In this document: in pieces, positions 40,970 to 53,800 of the stretch | Numbering within the stretch: the first letter of the stretch is position 1 | How the letters are laid out: each line of letters starts with the position of its first letter | Source: Gibbula magus | Lineage: Eukaryota > Mollusca > Gastropoda > Trochida > Trochidae | DNA length: 64,000 nucleotides | Reading direction: 5' to 3' | Assembly: GCA_936450465.1 (NCBI GenBank) | Contig: OW388301.1 | Coordinates: 22,627,268 to 22,691,267 of the forward strand | The notes under the pieces: model-generated | Seen by the model: only the letters and a program-made list of their open reading frames with translations | What the model was told of the DNA's origin: nothing | Database searches by the model: none | Position numbers and translations under genes: made by a program

Positions 40970-41830
40970 GTTGGGGAGGAATATCTCAGTGGTTAGTGTG
41001 TTCAGCTTCAGATCAATGTGTTATCTAATAATAATAATACTTCATTGCCTTTTCAGGAATTTGATTTACATCCACAGAGCTAAAAAAAAACAAACAGGGA
41101 TACAAATACATCATATCATTCTATTGACATATAACTTATTTACAGTATTTACACGTGTATTTAAGAGATATTGTGTTTGGTACAAATGACGTACGGGCTC
41201 TCTTAGTTTTCAAAACTGGAACTTTGTAGCGGCGACCCGAAGGGATGTGATATTCCGAATGTAACTAATGAGTTGGGTCAGATATGATTTTGACAGCTTG
41301 ATTTAAGATTTGCCGCTCATATATTTTTGTTAAACATTCAAATTTGACCCCAGCGATTTTACTTGCAATATTTACAATTTTGTTCACTTTAGATTTCAGA
41401 TTTACTGAGAGAGACCCGTACCAATAATGAAATGAAAACGTTAAAATGCTTTGGATAAATGCTACATAAGAAGAAGACATGACAGACGGGTTAACATTGA
41501 AAGATCTGAGTTTGCGCATGAGACAAGACACTGCTGGCATTTGTTATACAAAGCTTCAGTGTTAGACTTCCAGACCGGAATTAATTAACACATCATTTTC
41601 TTATAGATTTTGAAACCCGCCATGGGCTCATAACTTTGTCTGAACTGTTCTACATACAGTATTTTAAAGGTTTGGGTGCAATGCTACACTGAATTTCACC
41701 GCAGTCCCACCAATGGTTTGTTGGTTCTAGCTGATGCTCACAGGTTTCACCGCAATGCATAGCAACAACAGTGCTGCGGGCTTTTTCCCTGCCATAATAC
41801 TAGTAGCTGTGATGTAAGGGAAATAATCTT
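40970..41830 (+). repeat. SINE family B interrupted by a LINE fragment
   Basis: The SINE head (GGAATATCTCAGTGGTTAGTG, TTCAGCTTCAGATCAA) is at 40975-41020. Its body resumes at about 41600 (GAAACCCGCCATGGGC, TCTGAACTGTTCTACATACAG) and runs to about 41828. Between them lies the LINE piece 41028-41545. This is a nested insertion of a LINE into an older SINE. Confidence 0.6.
41028..41545 (-). pseudogene. LINE 3' fragment (CR1/Rex1-like)
   Basis: On the minus strand, the frame MRKLRSFNVNPSVMSSSYVAF...FHYWYGSLSV...VNIASKIAGVKFECL corresponds to the C-terminal RT region of the LINE at 6586-7911 (FLRKLRSFDVDRSFLRLFYQ, FHGWYGNLPL). It ends in a GAAGTATT(ATT)n tail at about 41028-41045. Everything 5' of this is missing. 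Confidence 0.8.
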
Positions 41831-41938
41831 GAAAGCCGGTTAAAACCTAAATCACTTCACTCATCTTGTTACATAGAGACTAAAGTTTGTATATTTGGTC
41901 TTGATTCCATCTCAAAAAGGGCGTGGCACTAACTAGTA

Positions 41939-42145
41939 CAACTTCCCAACGCAAGGCATAACTCTTGCCAGTCTCCATTACTGGCTGATTTGAACAGTAT
42001 TGCAGTATTTCCCTCGCTTTTCAGTGCTAAGAAAGTGAATCGCTGCACCTGAAATACATATAGGTTTCTGATTTCCTAGCACGGAAACCTTGAGGAAATA
42101 CTGGCCCTGACACTGGCAAGAGTTATGTCTTGCATTGGGAAGTTG
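41939..42145. mobile_element. MITE of the CAACTTCCC family with 9-bp duplication
   Basis: The ends CAACTTCCCAACGCAAGGC and TTGCATTGGGAAGTTG are inverted and flanked by the direct repeat TAACTAGTA (41930-41938 and 42146-42154). The arms extend inward (CATAACTCTTGCCAGT / TGGCAAGAGTTATG). This is the best-bounded copy of the family; others lie near 15100, 39929, 53698, 59372, 61612 and 62405. Confidence 0.88.
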
Positions 42146-42166
42146 TAACTAGTAACGCTCAGAAGC

Positions 42167-42851
42167 TCCAATACACAGAGCTGTGCACCAATACACAGAG
42201 ATGTGCACCAATACACAGAGCTGTGCACCAATACACAGAGATGTGCACCAATACACAGAGCTGTGTACCAATACACAGAGATGTGCACCAATACACAGAG
42301 ATGTGCACCAATACACAGAGATGTGCACCAATACACAGAGATGTGCACCAATACACAGATGTGCACCAATACACAGATGTGCACCAATACACAGAGCTGT
42401 GTACCAATACACAGAGATGTGCACCAATACACAGAGCTGTGTACCAATACACAGAGCTGTGTACCAATACACAGGGCTGTGCACCAATACACAGAGCTGT
42501 GTACCAATACACAGATATGTGCACCAATACACAGAGCTGTGCACCAATACAGAGATGTGCACCAATACACAGAGATGTGCACCAATACACAGAGCTGTGT
42601 ACCAATACACAGAGCTGTGCACCAATACACAGAGATGTGCACCAATACACAGAGATGTGCACCAATACACAGAGCTGTGCACCAATACACAGATATGTGC
42701 ACCAATACACAGATGTGCACCAATACACAGAGATGTGCACCAATACACAGAGCTGTGCACCAATACACAGAGATGTGCACCAATACACAGAGCTGTGCAC
42801 CAATACACAGAGCTGTGCACCAATACACAGAGATGTGAACCAATACACAGT
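42167..42851 (+). repeat. 20-bp minisatellite, about 34 units
   Basis: Tandem CCAATACACAGAGCTGTGCA / CCAATACACAGAGATGTGCA units occur, with a few 18-bp deletions and GTGTA variants. Because the monomer lacks stops in most registers, both strands show long open frames (CIGAHLCVLVH..., QYTEMCTNTQ...). These are not genes. Confidence 0.95.
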
Positions 42852-42974
42852 GTCACACTAGCCCAGCTTGTTAGTATGAACGTGCCTTGTTATATAGTTA
42901 GATATTCAATATTCAACTTTATAGATATAGTTCATAGGTAAAATCCCTGAAAACCTTTTCTTCTTGGTATCAAA

Positions 42975-42977
<3 letters not shown>

Positions 42978-43064
<87 letters not shown>
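42978..43064. repeat. (AT)n microsatellite
   Basis: About 87 bp of uninterrupted AT. It lies 130 bp after the minisatellite. The 43065-43610 stretch shows only a fragment of the CAACTTCCC MITE family at about 43258-43310 (TTAGCCAGTGATGGAGAC). Confidence 0.95.
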
Positions 43065-43067
<3 letters not shown>

Positions 43068-43618
43068 TCTCATGTTTTACTAGAGTGATTTCATTGTGTA
43101 ACACAGAAATATGCTGACCAATAAACGAACAACTATGATTAGATAACCAAGAAGGGATGGTTACTGTAGTTTCGTATCCGGTTGCAAATATTATTTCACG
43201 GAAAACCGTCGATTTTAATCAGACTGCTTTCCTGTGGTAACTGCTACGCGAAAACAGGTTTAATTAGCCAGTGATGGAGACTAGCATTATGACTTGGGGG
43301 CAAGTTGGCAGCAATGTATTCCCTTGTTTTCCCACTTTCGAAACCATATGCAAGCGTGTCACGAATACTGTTATTCGTACACATATACAAAATATACTCT
43401 CAATTTGTTGAGTTTGTAAATCTTTCATTCGATGATTACGATCAAGCCATTAATCACGGGAATATAGTTTTAACAGATCTTGGTTGGACTATAAGTTAAT
43501 GTCATAATACACTTGTATACATGAATACACTGAAAATACATCGAACATACATTGCCATTACTGAAGTCGTATATGTACAGCAAACAAGCAGAGTATTCGA
43601 TTAGCATGTGTACCTTAA

Positions 43619-43958
43619 AGGGGCAGTAGCACGTTTTTTGCAAATTTCATTTTTTTAAATTTCCCATTTATAATGATAGTATATGTCATTTATATTTACT
43701 TTAGAGGGTTAAAGATCTTATTACACAAACCAATTATCCGTAGTGGTTATAACAATGTTGCGTATAAAGCAAAAATTGCATGGCGGCCATTTTATTGTGA
43801 ACACAATTTATTATTTTGAATGACAAAAATGATTCCCATGACTTTACGGAACCATGTACTCTCATTTTCAACTTGATTTTCCGAAGTGAGAAGGATGTTT
43901 TACTATTGGTGACACTATTTTTCAACTTATTTCAGCGAAAAAACGTGCTACTGCCCCT
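43619..43958 (+). mobile_element. TTAA-flanked MITE, AGGGGCAGTAGCACG family (copy 3)
   Basis: TTAA at 43615-43618 and 43959-43962. Ends AGGGGCAGTAGCACGTTTT and AAAACGTGCTACTGCCCCT. Same orientation and body as copy 2. The 43960-44760 stretch shows no gene; the promoter of the downstream membrane-protein gene should lie there. Confidence 0.9.
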
Positions 43959-44769
43959 TTAACTTACCTTAAAACTGAGGTTTTTTTACAGTTTTCTTGT
44001 TACGTATCAATTTGCCCGTTTGAAATATTACTACCTTCTAAAGGAGAACAATAGAGTGTATGTTCAAAATCTACAACCGGTAGACATCCTCCATCTCAAT
44101 ATTTTCCTAATTATGGAAATTAATATACGTATACGGCATTCAATGTACATGGAAATACATGAGTATCCTTATAAATGACAAGAGGAATGCGTTATTTCAT
44201 ATAATGACTATTTGTGCGTAAATTAATGATGCGTTTAATGGCAATATCGTTCATATTGGTTACAATGTTTCAATCTGACTGAAACCTTCTTTCCCGCGAT
44301 CCATTAGCATGTATAAAATGTCAAGGTTGAGATCTCACATTTTAACCTAAGATTGTTTGATACAGTATCATAAAGATAGATATGTAAATATTGCGCAATA
44401 GGAGGCATCGTAACATGCCCTTGTGACTAAGGCGAGCGAGGGGAGTCAACGTGATAATTCACTTCCGTGTTCTATGCTTATAACTCTCTGCCTTTGCTAT
44501 ATCCGTGTATGATACCAAATACGCCATTTATACATCCAGCACACTGATCGGTTCATCCACGAACAATCACTGCTTCACACTTTGAAGTGTCGAGAGACGA
44601 AACAGCCGGTCAGATTACGTTGATAAAGTCCTCATTGAACAGCGTTATCGCGTTATACCGGGGGAGATTACGCGAGGGGTACTGCATGGTTGACACATTT
44701 GTCCCGTCGTATTAATGTTACATAGCTAAAACTTAAAACGGAGTGAATATAAGTGCGGATACCTCGACC

Positions 44770-47714
44770 ATGGCCTCGGAGGGCCCTAAATCAACTACTT
44801 CACCCTCAACGGATATAGCATATGGAAGCACGAACATTGACGACGCCGGCAATGACGATGCCCCACCCCTTTCGTTTGCCGATCTCGGAATTCCTACCGG
44901 ACCCCAACTTCAGGACACGGTCACTGGCAAGGTGGGTAGGGGAGTTGGAAGGGGTGTGATGCTAGAGATGAATTTTGGCCATATGATTGTGTGTACATTG
45001 AACGTGGGAAGTTAGTCCGATTAGTGGGAAGAATAGACTAAATATTTCCTTCAATGCATGACAGTTTCAGTCACCAAGCAAGTCAAAGTATTAGAGAAGG
45101 TTACTGTCTCTGCTAATGAAGTACCGGAAATCTCATGTTTTAGTTTTATTTTATCATATATATTTATTTAAAAAATGATAATATCTATAATATATTTCTA
45201 TATCTTAATATATCTGAAAATATGATGCAGTGGTTATATATAATATATAATAAAACACTGAAAAAAAATCGCATACAACCTGGTAATTGCAGGGCAAAAA
45301 TTATGTTTATATTTATGATGTATGTTAGTTCAATTATTTAATAATATTCAAATAAAGTATACCTATGGTTAAATTTGCAATCAAAAGCTTGACCCATGAC
45401 GAACACGTACAAAGATAACAGAACTGAATTCTCTCCGAGATTATGTACAATAACAAACCTCTCATGTTCTTTTGTCATATGTGTATATATTATGAGGTTG
45501 AGATTATCTGTAAATAAACATATTTGTAAATACCATCAATTTAACTGACCTCTATTCAAAAGTTTCCGACGCAATGAGGAAACTAGCGAAAGTAAAGTAT
45601 TTTCCTTCTCGAATTACCATAGTTACCATGGGCATGTCATTACCCATTATGTTTAATTCAAACGTTTGGCTACATTAAAAAGTTTCTCGGGCACTATTCT
45701 TTCAAATGGATGTTGGGGTAAAGAAAAAGTGATGCGACAAATCCGTAATTTTTTTTATAAATGGCAATAAAACATTGTTACGTGTACGAATAAAAGTGAC
45801 GAGAAACCTTTTTTTAATTTGTGAAGCGTTACGAGATTTTTTATCTTGGGGCTTTAGTTCAATGATGAAGTTTTACCAAACGTTATATGTATTATAATAT
45901 ATTCTTATATACTAGTTGAATGAAATACAACACTTAATTACATGTATTAAATAAACTAATTACTGTTGATAAGAGCTTATCTTCATTTAAGAATTACCTT
46001 ACTTACATTCAGATACTATCGACAGAGGTGGCTCTTTGGGTAATGGAATGTAGTGGTTATGGAATGTAGGGGTAATGTGATGTTGGTAAATGGGGTGTAG
46101 GGTGATGGGATGTTGGGATAATGGGATGTAGGGTGATGGGATACAATCCCCGAAGACTTAAGTAAACACGATGATACTGCGAGAAAAGGCTAAATTGCTA
46201 CACTTCCACGGCTAACAAAGCTCATATTCTTACATATCTTACATCAGGCGATTTTGAATAGCATATGTTTTAAAAAGAAGTATCCATAATTTTGTTGTCA
46301 TATGTGTATTGAAATAGCCTTTTCGAAATAGTTTGGAAGCAGATGATAATCCAAAACATTGAAAATAATACTAATAATAATACTTTATTGTCCGCAAGAC
46401 AAAGTACATAGGAAATTTAGTTTGTGCAGCCACAGTGCAGCGCCAGTTCAAGCGTTGTTCTATCCTTATAATGCTGAGCGCCAAGCAAGGAAGCAACAAC
46501 TCCCATCTTTTAACGTCTTTTGGTATGACGCGGCCGGGAATCGAACCCCGACCCGGGTGATGAGCAGACGCTCTACCAACTGAGCTACGGCATGTGCTGA
46601 CAATATTTAATTTTATATTCAAACCTCAATGACTAGATAACGTTCAAATCGGCTATTTACCAACACACAGCCTCATATCAATCAATATAGGATACATGTA
46701 GCCAATGGTTTAAAGACATTCAAGAAGATATAACCTGAACCAGCACCTTTTGTATTTTGGTACATTTTATAACCAAATAAAATATCATGCAAAACTGATC
46801 ATGCATCTTTAAAGATATGCATTTCCAGCCACTTTCCATCGAATGAGACAGCAAACATGCAACACGTGTTGCCACCTGGGAGTAAGAAGATATGTATGAT
46901 AATGTAGGTCAGAACGTAGGTGTAAATATATTAGTCATGTTTGAGTGTTCGTGACTCTCTGTATATGACAAACTGTAACGGAGGTGACTCTGAGAGGATT
47001 TGGACTTGCCACTAGTGAATAAGTGGAAAAAGAACACTTGTTTATAAACATGACCGGCTATGCATGATTTCACATACATAACTACAGGAAACAGTCGCCC
47101 GTCCACCTTGGGTCTATTATTCACAAGACGGATACACTATCTGTAAACATAAAAGAGTTATAAAATAACATATAGATATACCATAGATACATATACAATC
47201 CGATAAAACGCCATGCTGAAATGACAATTGCGATGAGACTTGTGAATAACGTTATCGCATACCGTATTTTTAAGAAATAGATTTCATAATGTGTATGTTC
47301 ACTGGCTTATGAAAGTTTCGAAAAGTGCTCTTTAAACTAATATATATGCCGGAGCTTGTCTATTTCTTGTCGCGGCTTGCCCTCGTATCGACTACACCCC
47401 ATATTGTCTACACCTAAAAAACACCTCGTATCGACTACGCTAAATGCAGAATGTCACTTCCTCACCCCTATTGTGTAGTATGGTACAGTTCGCTGAACTT
47501 GCTCATTGTTAGTGGAGTGGATGGATATTTCGATGAATTAATCTGATGTTTTCATAGTGATAGATCTATCTGATTCTTGAGTATGTTTTGACTGTTTATT
47601 CTGGATTTCTGTTTTTATGTTTTGACTGTTTATTCTGGATTTGATAAAAAGTTCAAAACCGTTACCACATTTGTCCAAATCGTTACCATGAATTTCCTAA
47701 GCATTAATTTTATT

Positions 47715-47808
<94 letters not shown>

Positions 47809-50800
47809 AACGTTTATTTTAAGTTATAACGTCAAAACTCCATTAAACAGTAAAGTTCCGCTTTGCAATTATAAAGAAAGACATTTATTTGACATAAAAT
47901 ACATCGGTAACGGAATGGAAAACCTACCAATTTTGAAAATGACTCATTTACAGTGCTATCATTATATTGTCTTATTGTAATTATTCATAAATTCATTTCC
48001 GTGCATATGCTATGAAATTATATTGTCATCAAAGTGAAATTAAAGTCATTTGTTCTTTAGTTATTCTGTCTTTGTTCTCTTGTTGGAAAAGTTCATTATT
48101 TTCTTAAGGGATCAGGGTGCCAGTGTGATGTGCACTCATCCATATATTTGTTTTGATAGTAGTGTAGGTAATGTGGGGTGTAGGCGATACGAGGACATGT
48201 CCTCGTCGCAGCTCGTAGATAAAACCACGTGACATCACAAATTACTCTGAAATTAAGTTTGTGTATCCAAAAAAAGTAAAATTTAACTACAAACTCGAAA
48301 GTGGCAGGTCACAAGATGTACAGTAAGTGCTGATGATGGGTGCCTGACTCTGAGGGTTCGGGTTCGATTCCCGCAAATGCCTCGTTTCGAACAAAGTAAA
48401 ATCATTTGTTCTATTGCAGACAGTGCGATTCCAAAATATGAAAAAAATACCATTGAACTTGATATTGATTATTAATAAATATTATTTATGTTGTTATTAA
48501 AATGGAATTTATTATTCCAGGTTCGACGATGGGAGGATATCAGTAAACTAGAGATAGTGTATCTCTTCGCCTCCAGTGTCGCTCTCATTGCAACTATCGC
48601 CTTCACCATCTACAAGCTAGCAACACTGGACAAGACTCAACCCGACTTTGTCTTCGCCATCGTCATCATCTTAAATGCGGGTACTCTGGAGTCTACCGTA
48701 TTTCTTCTATTACGCGCCGGGAATTCTCATCAATTCCCATCTTAGAAACCTTAAAGGGGCTGTAGCACGTTTTATTTCAAATTTCCCATTTCTAACGATA
48801 GTTTATGTCATTTATATTTACTTTAGAGGGTAAAACATCTTATTTTTCAAACCAATTATCTGTAGCGGTAATCACGGTGTTGGTATAAAGCAAAAATGGC
48901 AGTGCAGCCATTTTAATGTGAACACATTTAATTATTTAGGATTACAAAAAACGATTCCTATGGCTTTACCGAACCATGTACACTCATTTTGTATCTTGAT
49001 TTTTCGAACAGAGAAGGGTGTATTACTATTGGTGACATTATTTTTCAAATACATTTAATCAACGTATTTGAGCGAAATAACGTACTACTGCCCCTTTAAT
49101 CCTTTAAATTTATTAAAGCCTTGCGAGTTTCGGATGATAGCGCTTATTAGAGCAAAATCTAGTTTCCGTGCCACTAGCCAAGGACCAATCTCATTAAAAT
49201 TGAATCTCATTAAAATGAGATCGAACGTTACACTCTTCGCGGTGTTCTTGATCTGAGTACTGCCCGGCAGAGGTCATGTCTACTGACCTTTCACTTCAGT
49301 CAATCAGCAACGGGGTGATTCGTAATATGTTGCTTCTGACAAGGTCACAAAGCATGAATCCTGTCGAACAGTACCCAGATGAAGAAATGCAGCTAGGTAC
49401 GGGCGTTACATTCATCGGATTTCAGTGAGATTGATTACGCGATTATGCCGTTAGAGTCGAAGAACCACCATTCTCTGCCCAAAGAGGTTACTTCCTTTAG
49501 GTAAGGATCGGAGGGGAGTAACCTCTGTTGGAAGAGAATGACTCACCACTAGCGGCACTATTTCGCATCTCAATTTAAACCATTAACGGTTCAAATAAAC
49601 AGGTGGTTTTATTCATGACCAAAGGAATATTTGAAGATTGTTTCCTTAATTACCATTATATCCGGGTCCAGGGGTACCGTCATGTCACATGATGACTCGC
49701 ATACGATTATCAAGTTATCAATGCCAAATTTATTTTCATATTCATTTAAGGTTCAGTACATCCATTGTGTTGTTCGGGGTCACATATTGCAAACGTTATA
49801 AATGGGGTTACTTTATCGAGAAGTACCGACTGTTACCGAAAACTATTATTTTGATGATAATCGACTTAGCGTATTGACAATATGAAGGTAAAAGTAGTGA
49901 TTTTTGATCGAAAACCGGACAATGCACAGCGTGTGGCGCGCGTCAATGAGTCAAACGTTATTTTCGAATCTTACTTAAAACAGACAAAAAGACAAATTTG
50001 AGTTGATAATGTTTAATAGGTCCCATAACTACTGTGCATGTAAATGGGACGTGCAGTTTCGGTTTTTGCACATGCATAAGTATGTTACTCAATTTTAATT
50101 GGAAACTAGTAATTATGATATATTAGGCGATTGGGGATGAATATGCAAGCTCAGTGAATTTGTTTGTATTATAAACAGCACATATGGTGAGTTGGAGCGT
50201 ATTAAAGCCACATAATTGTTTATGAAACACAATGGATGGACCTTTAAGCTTTTAGTCATCAAGCTGGATCAAACTTGACCTATACTCTTTCAACAGGGTT
50301 CTGTTCATTCTACCTGGTGCATGGACTGTTTAAAGAGCGTCCGTCTGAAATATTCATCCTAGTGGCAGCTACAGTTGTAATCGTCATCTACCTCATCACC
50401 AACTACGTCATCAGTCAAGACAAAGGAAATGTTAAACTGGTCAGTATCACACACATCATTGTTACCTTATACACTCAACCGCAAAAGAAACGCCACCATA
50501 CAAAATATAAAATAATTCAATCCACGAGACAGAAATAGCATGTCCCCAGAAGCTTTACTAGTTTATTTCGTGTGAACTCTTCAAAAATCGTTCATACGTT
50601 TGTGAACCTTTTCAAAGTCGTGTGAACGTTGACAGAACTACTTTCTCAGTTCTGACGCAGCTCCTTACGGCTTATTCGCTATCATGAATCTTGTTTAAGT
50701 GTGTTTAAAGATAGTTGTTTTAAACTATCCTGAAAACATACTGATGATGTCTCCTGGGCCGTGTTCAAGAGAGGTTTCAAAGTTTTTCCACACAAACGTC

Positions 50801-53800
50801 TTATAAAATGAGAACCAATCAACATTTCAAGGAGCCAATCGGTGCAGTCTAGCACGCGTCACCTTATATTACTGAAATAAATTTATCAGATGGTATGACA
50901 TAGTGTCAAACCAGGGCCGTGTTCAAGACAGGTTTCAAAGTAATCGCTCAATTAGCGATTACTTTTAAACCTCTCTTGAACGCGATTGCTCAATGTAGCG
51001 CTACGTAGCAAGGCGAGCAAACTTCGAGGAATTTGCACTGTGTCGTTCAAGAGAGAATTAGCGCTACTTGAGAGCTACATTGAGCGCTACATTGAGCGAT
51101 CAATGAGCAACTTAAGCGTTCGCTGTTATGGAACGGGGCCCAGATATTTCACAGCCATTAAATTACACTTGTGACGTCATCCTATTGTTCTTTCACTCCA
51201 TTATTTTTCAGTAATGGAGAGTTACACATCACATCATATTTTTTAAGTAGAAATTTAATTTCTTCAACTTTCTAAAGCAATTTTGATAAAAGAGCAATAC
51301 TTTGAGTGTAATTTAAGTAGGGTAATATCCTCGTAACTCTCCATTCCTTAAAAATAACGGGCCTCGGCCCCTTCGGGGCCTCGGCTCCGTTATTTTTAAG
51401 GAATGGAGACTTTCTCAGTTCCCCTTCGGGGCCTCGGCTCCATTATTTTTAAGGAATGGAGAGTTACTCGGACATTACCCTCTACGTAATACTTACAACT
51501 GTTCAAGCGCCTGCAAGTGCTACTTTGAGACAGTCAAGCTGTTTCAAGGTACCCCAATGGCCTATGCCATCAATGACTACATGTGTTTACAAAAGGAACG
51601 GTTTCCTGTCACCCCAGCATCAGCTGACTGGAATGGAATGTATTGCACAACATGCACACTTTGCACGTGCGAGCGCAGTAACTAAAGCATGTCAACATAA
51701 TATAACTACTCAAAGTTTTATAAGTAACACACGGAATGCTCATTTAAAGTTGATGTGAATATTCTTAATACGCGAAGAATTGATAACATTTACTTTGTTG
51801 CGAAATATATGTCAGTAGTTGTCCTAGATTATGTATATTTTCTTTCGAAATTGTGATGCTTTTTGGAACTATTTATCTCTGCGTCGGAACTTGTTCAAAT
51901 AATTTGCTACTGTGTAACCGTGTTTAACTTTGGTGTTGCCTCAATGAAATCGATATCACAGTATTTCTTCTATATATTGAAAGCATGTACCAATATAAAC
52001 TATTATAAATTTTACAATATTTCTAAAATAAATAAACTTCAAAGTTAGAAATTATAAGAATGGAATGACAGTTTGTGTGTTTGCAATTGAAAATGAACGA
52101 TGTCAAAGCCTCATAATTGTAGAAATCGCCGTTTTCTAATCTCCTAAACAAGAAGAAATAGGAAACTAAAGGTGAGCTTTTATGACGTCCTACAGTAAAG
52201 ACGCTTCATCAATAAATTTAAGTCCAAGAAGGTTATATATATCAACAACATCTTTAATTAATTAAATTTTAAATTTTATGAATTTTTAAGTTGAATGGCA
52301 AAGCTAATGGTCAAAATACATTTTGAAAAAGAGATTTCAACACCAAAGTGTACTTGAACAGACGTAAAAATGAAAGTATTATACTCTGATGTATGGACTT
52401 CTGAGTACCTCTTAACAAATCATGTCCGTATACAAAAAATCATTCAAAATCGACTTTCTCCGGTTGCAGTATTTCGTTTATTGAAAATGTGGTGACGTTT
52501 CTTTTGCGGTTGAGTGTAGGCCTCATTAAAAGGTACATAAATATCTTCACGTCTTGGGTTCGTCAGGTACGTCATCGACGTTTTCACCAACCTCCAAAAG
52601 GCAAAAGCGTACCAACGAAATGTCGATATAAATGATGCAGTGACGTAGTGATGGCCTCCTCTCCGGGGCCGTGTTCAAGAGAGGTTTCAAATTAATCGCT
52701 CAATGAACGGTTACCTTAAAACCTCTCTTGAACGCGGTTGCTCAATGAAGCGCTACGTAGCAAGGCGAGCAAACTTCGAGGAATTTGCACTGTTCAAGAG
52801 AGAATGAGCGATATTTGAGCGTTACTTGAGCGCTACATTGAGCGATCAATGTGCAATTTAATCGCTCGCTGTTATGGAACGGAGCCCTGTTGTTGTTCAA
52901 GTACGGATGATCGTCATGCAAAAGAACCACTATCGTGTTAATGCAGGCATAGTGAAATTTAACAGTCTTATTAAAATCGACCCTGTTCCGACTCTGCACA
53001 TATTGCATCTATCCGGAAACAAACTCATATGGCATGGGGGTTTCTTCTTCAGATGGTCTGATGACTACCGGTACAGGCGAATGTTCACGTACAAGTTCAG
53101 TTAACTAATCAGAAGGATTCTGCTAAGAAACTAGGTACACGTCACAGCAATAAGTTCGTCTCTTGCCGTGTGAGAACGTGTTGCACCATAATTCTGAATA
53201 CACTCATAATCATTAAAAAGACTTTAATGTGACTGGTCCGACTAGGTTCTGTCTGCATTAAACTGGGAACAGAACATGCGCCATTACGGAGCATCTTCAG
53301 ATCCTGAGCAGAGGAATCTGTCGAACCAATTCGAACCCCGCAATAGTTTGTAACTTATCTTCGAAACGAGGCGTAGGTTTTAACCAGACAACTGAAATGT
53401 AACAGCTGTGTTTACGCAGGTAAGGGGGCGGGATTCTTTTGGTTGTCCTCCGCGAATCTTGAATGATTTGATTGGCAGGTTAGAAAGTCCTCAAGGGCAG
53501 GTAATTGACAACCTCAAAAGCAGGCAAGGTGCACTCCGACTAGATAATATATCGGAAACGTAACTAATTGAGCATTATAAAACTTTAACTCATCCTGGAA
53601 TCAGGTTTTCGTTATTTCGTCAGTCTATAAAATATTAAATCTTTATATTAAATAGCTTGAAATGGAATTGCTGCTACATTGTCAAATATAAAAACAAACC
53701 AACTTCCACCCAGTAAGGCATAACTCGCGCCTGTCTAATTTGAACCTTTCTGCAATTCCTTAACTTTCATGTGCTAACGTAGTAGAACGCACTACAAATA

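Larger units (their letters stand above)
50472..52516. mobile_element. TA-flanked 2.0-kb TIR element (CACTCAACCGCAAAAGAAAC ends)
   Basis: CACTCAACCGCAAAAGAAAC at 50472 and GTTTCTTTTGCGGTTGAGTG ending at 52516 are a perfect 20-bp inverted pair, extended inward with mismatches. TA lies at each side (50470-50471, 52517-52518). TA target choice fits Tc1/mariner-like transposons. No transposase is recognisable inside. The body holds snapback repeats (50756-51141) and the hairpin at 51320-51475. It starts 33 bp after the exon 3 donor of the membrane-protein gene. Confidence 0.75.

Noticed and set aside
42167..42851. Regularly spaced repeat resembling a CRISPR array
   Set aside because: There are no unique spacers. 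The units are contiguous, and the genome is eukaryotic.
42076..42941. Several long ORFs (over 200 codons) on both strands
   Set aside because: They are produced by a 20-bp tandem repeat lacking stops; the residues only repeat CIGAHLCVLVH or QYTEMCTN.
46513..46597. tRNA gene on the minus strand
   Set aside because: A and B boxes are present, but the 3' acceptor strand is missing and the sequence continues into a SINE body with an AATAAAG(ATT)n tail.
47622..47822. ORF with YIYIYI repeats
   Set aside because: Translation of an (AT)n microsatellite.
48325..48390. Possible tRNA/SINE head (GGTTCGATTCCCGC)
   Set aside because: Only a B-box-like motif is present, with no convincing A box or stems.
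51456..51758. 100-codon + strand ORF
   Set aside because: It starts inside a hairpin repeat, has no recognisable domain or splice context, and lies within the TA-flanked element.
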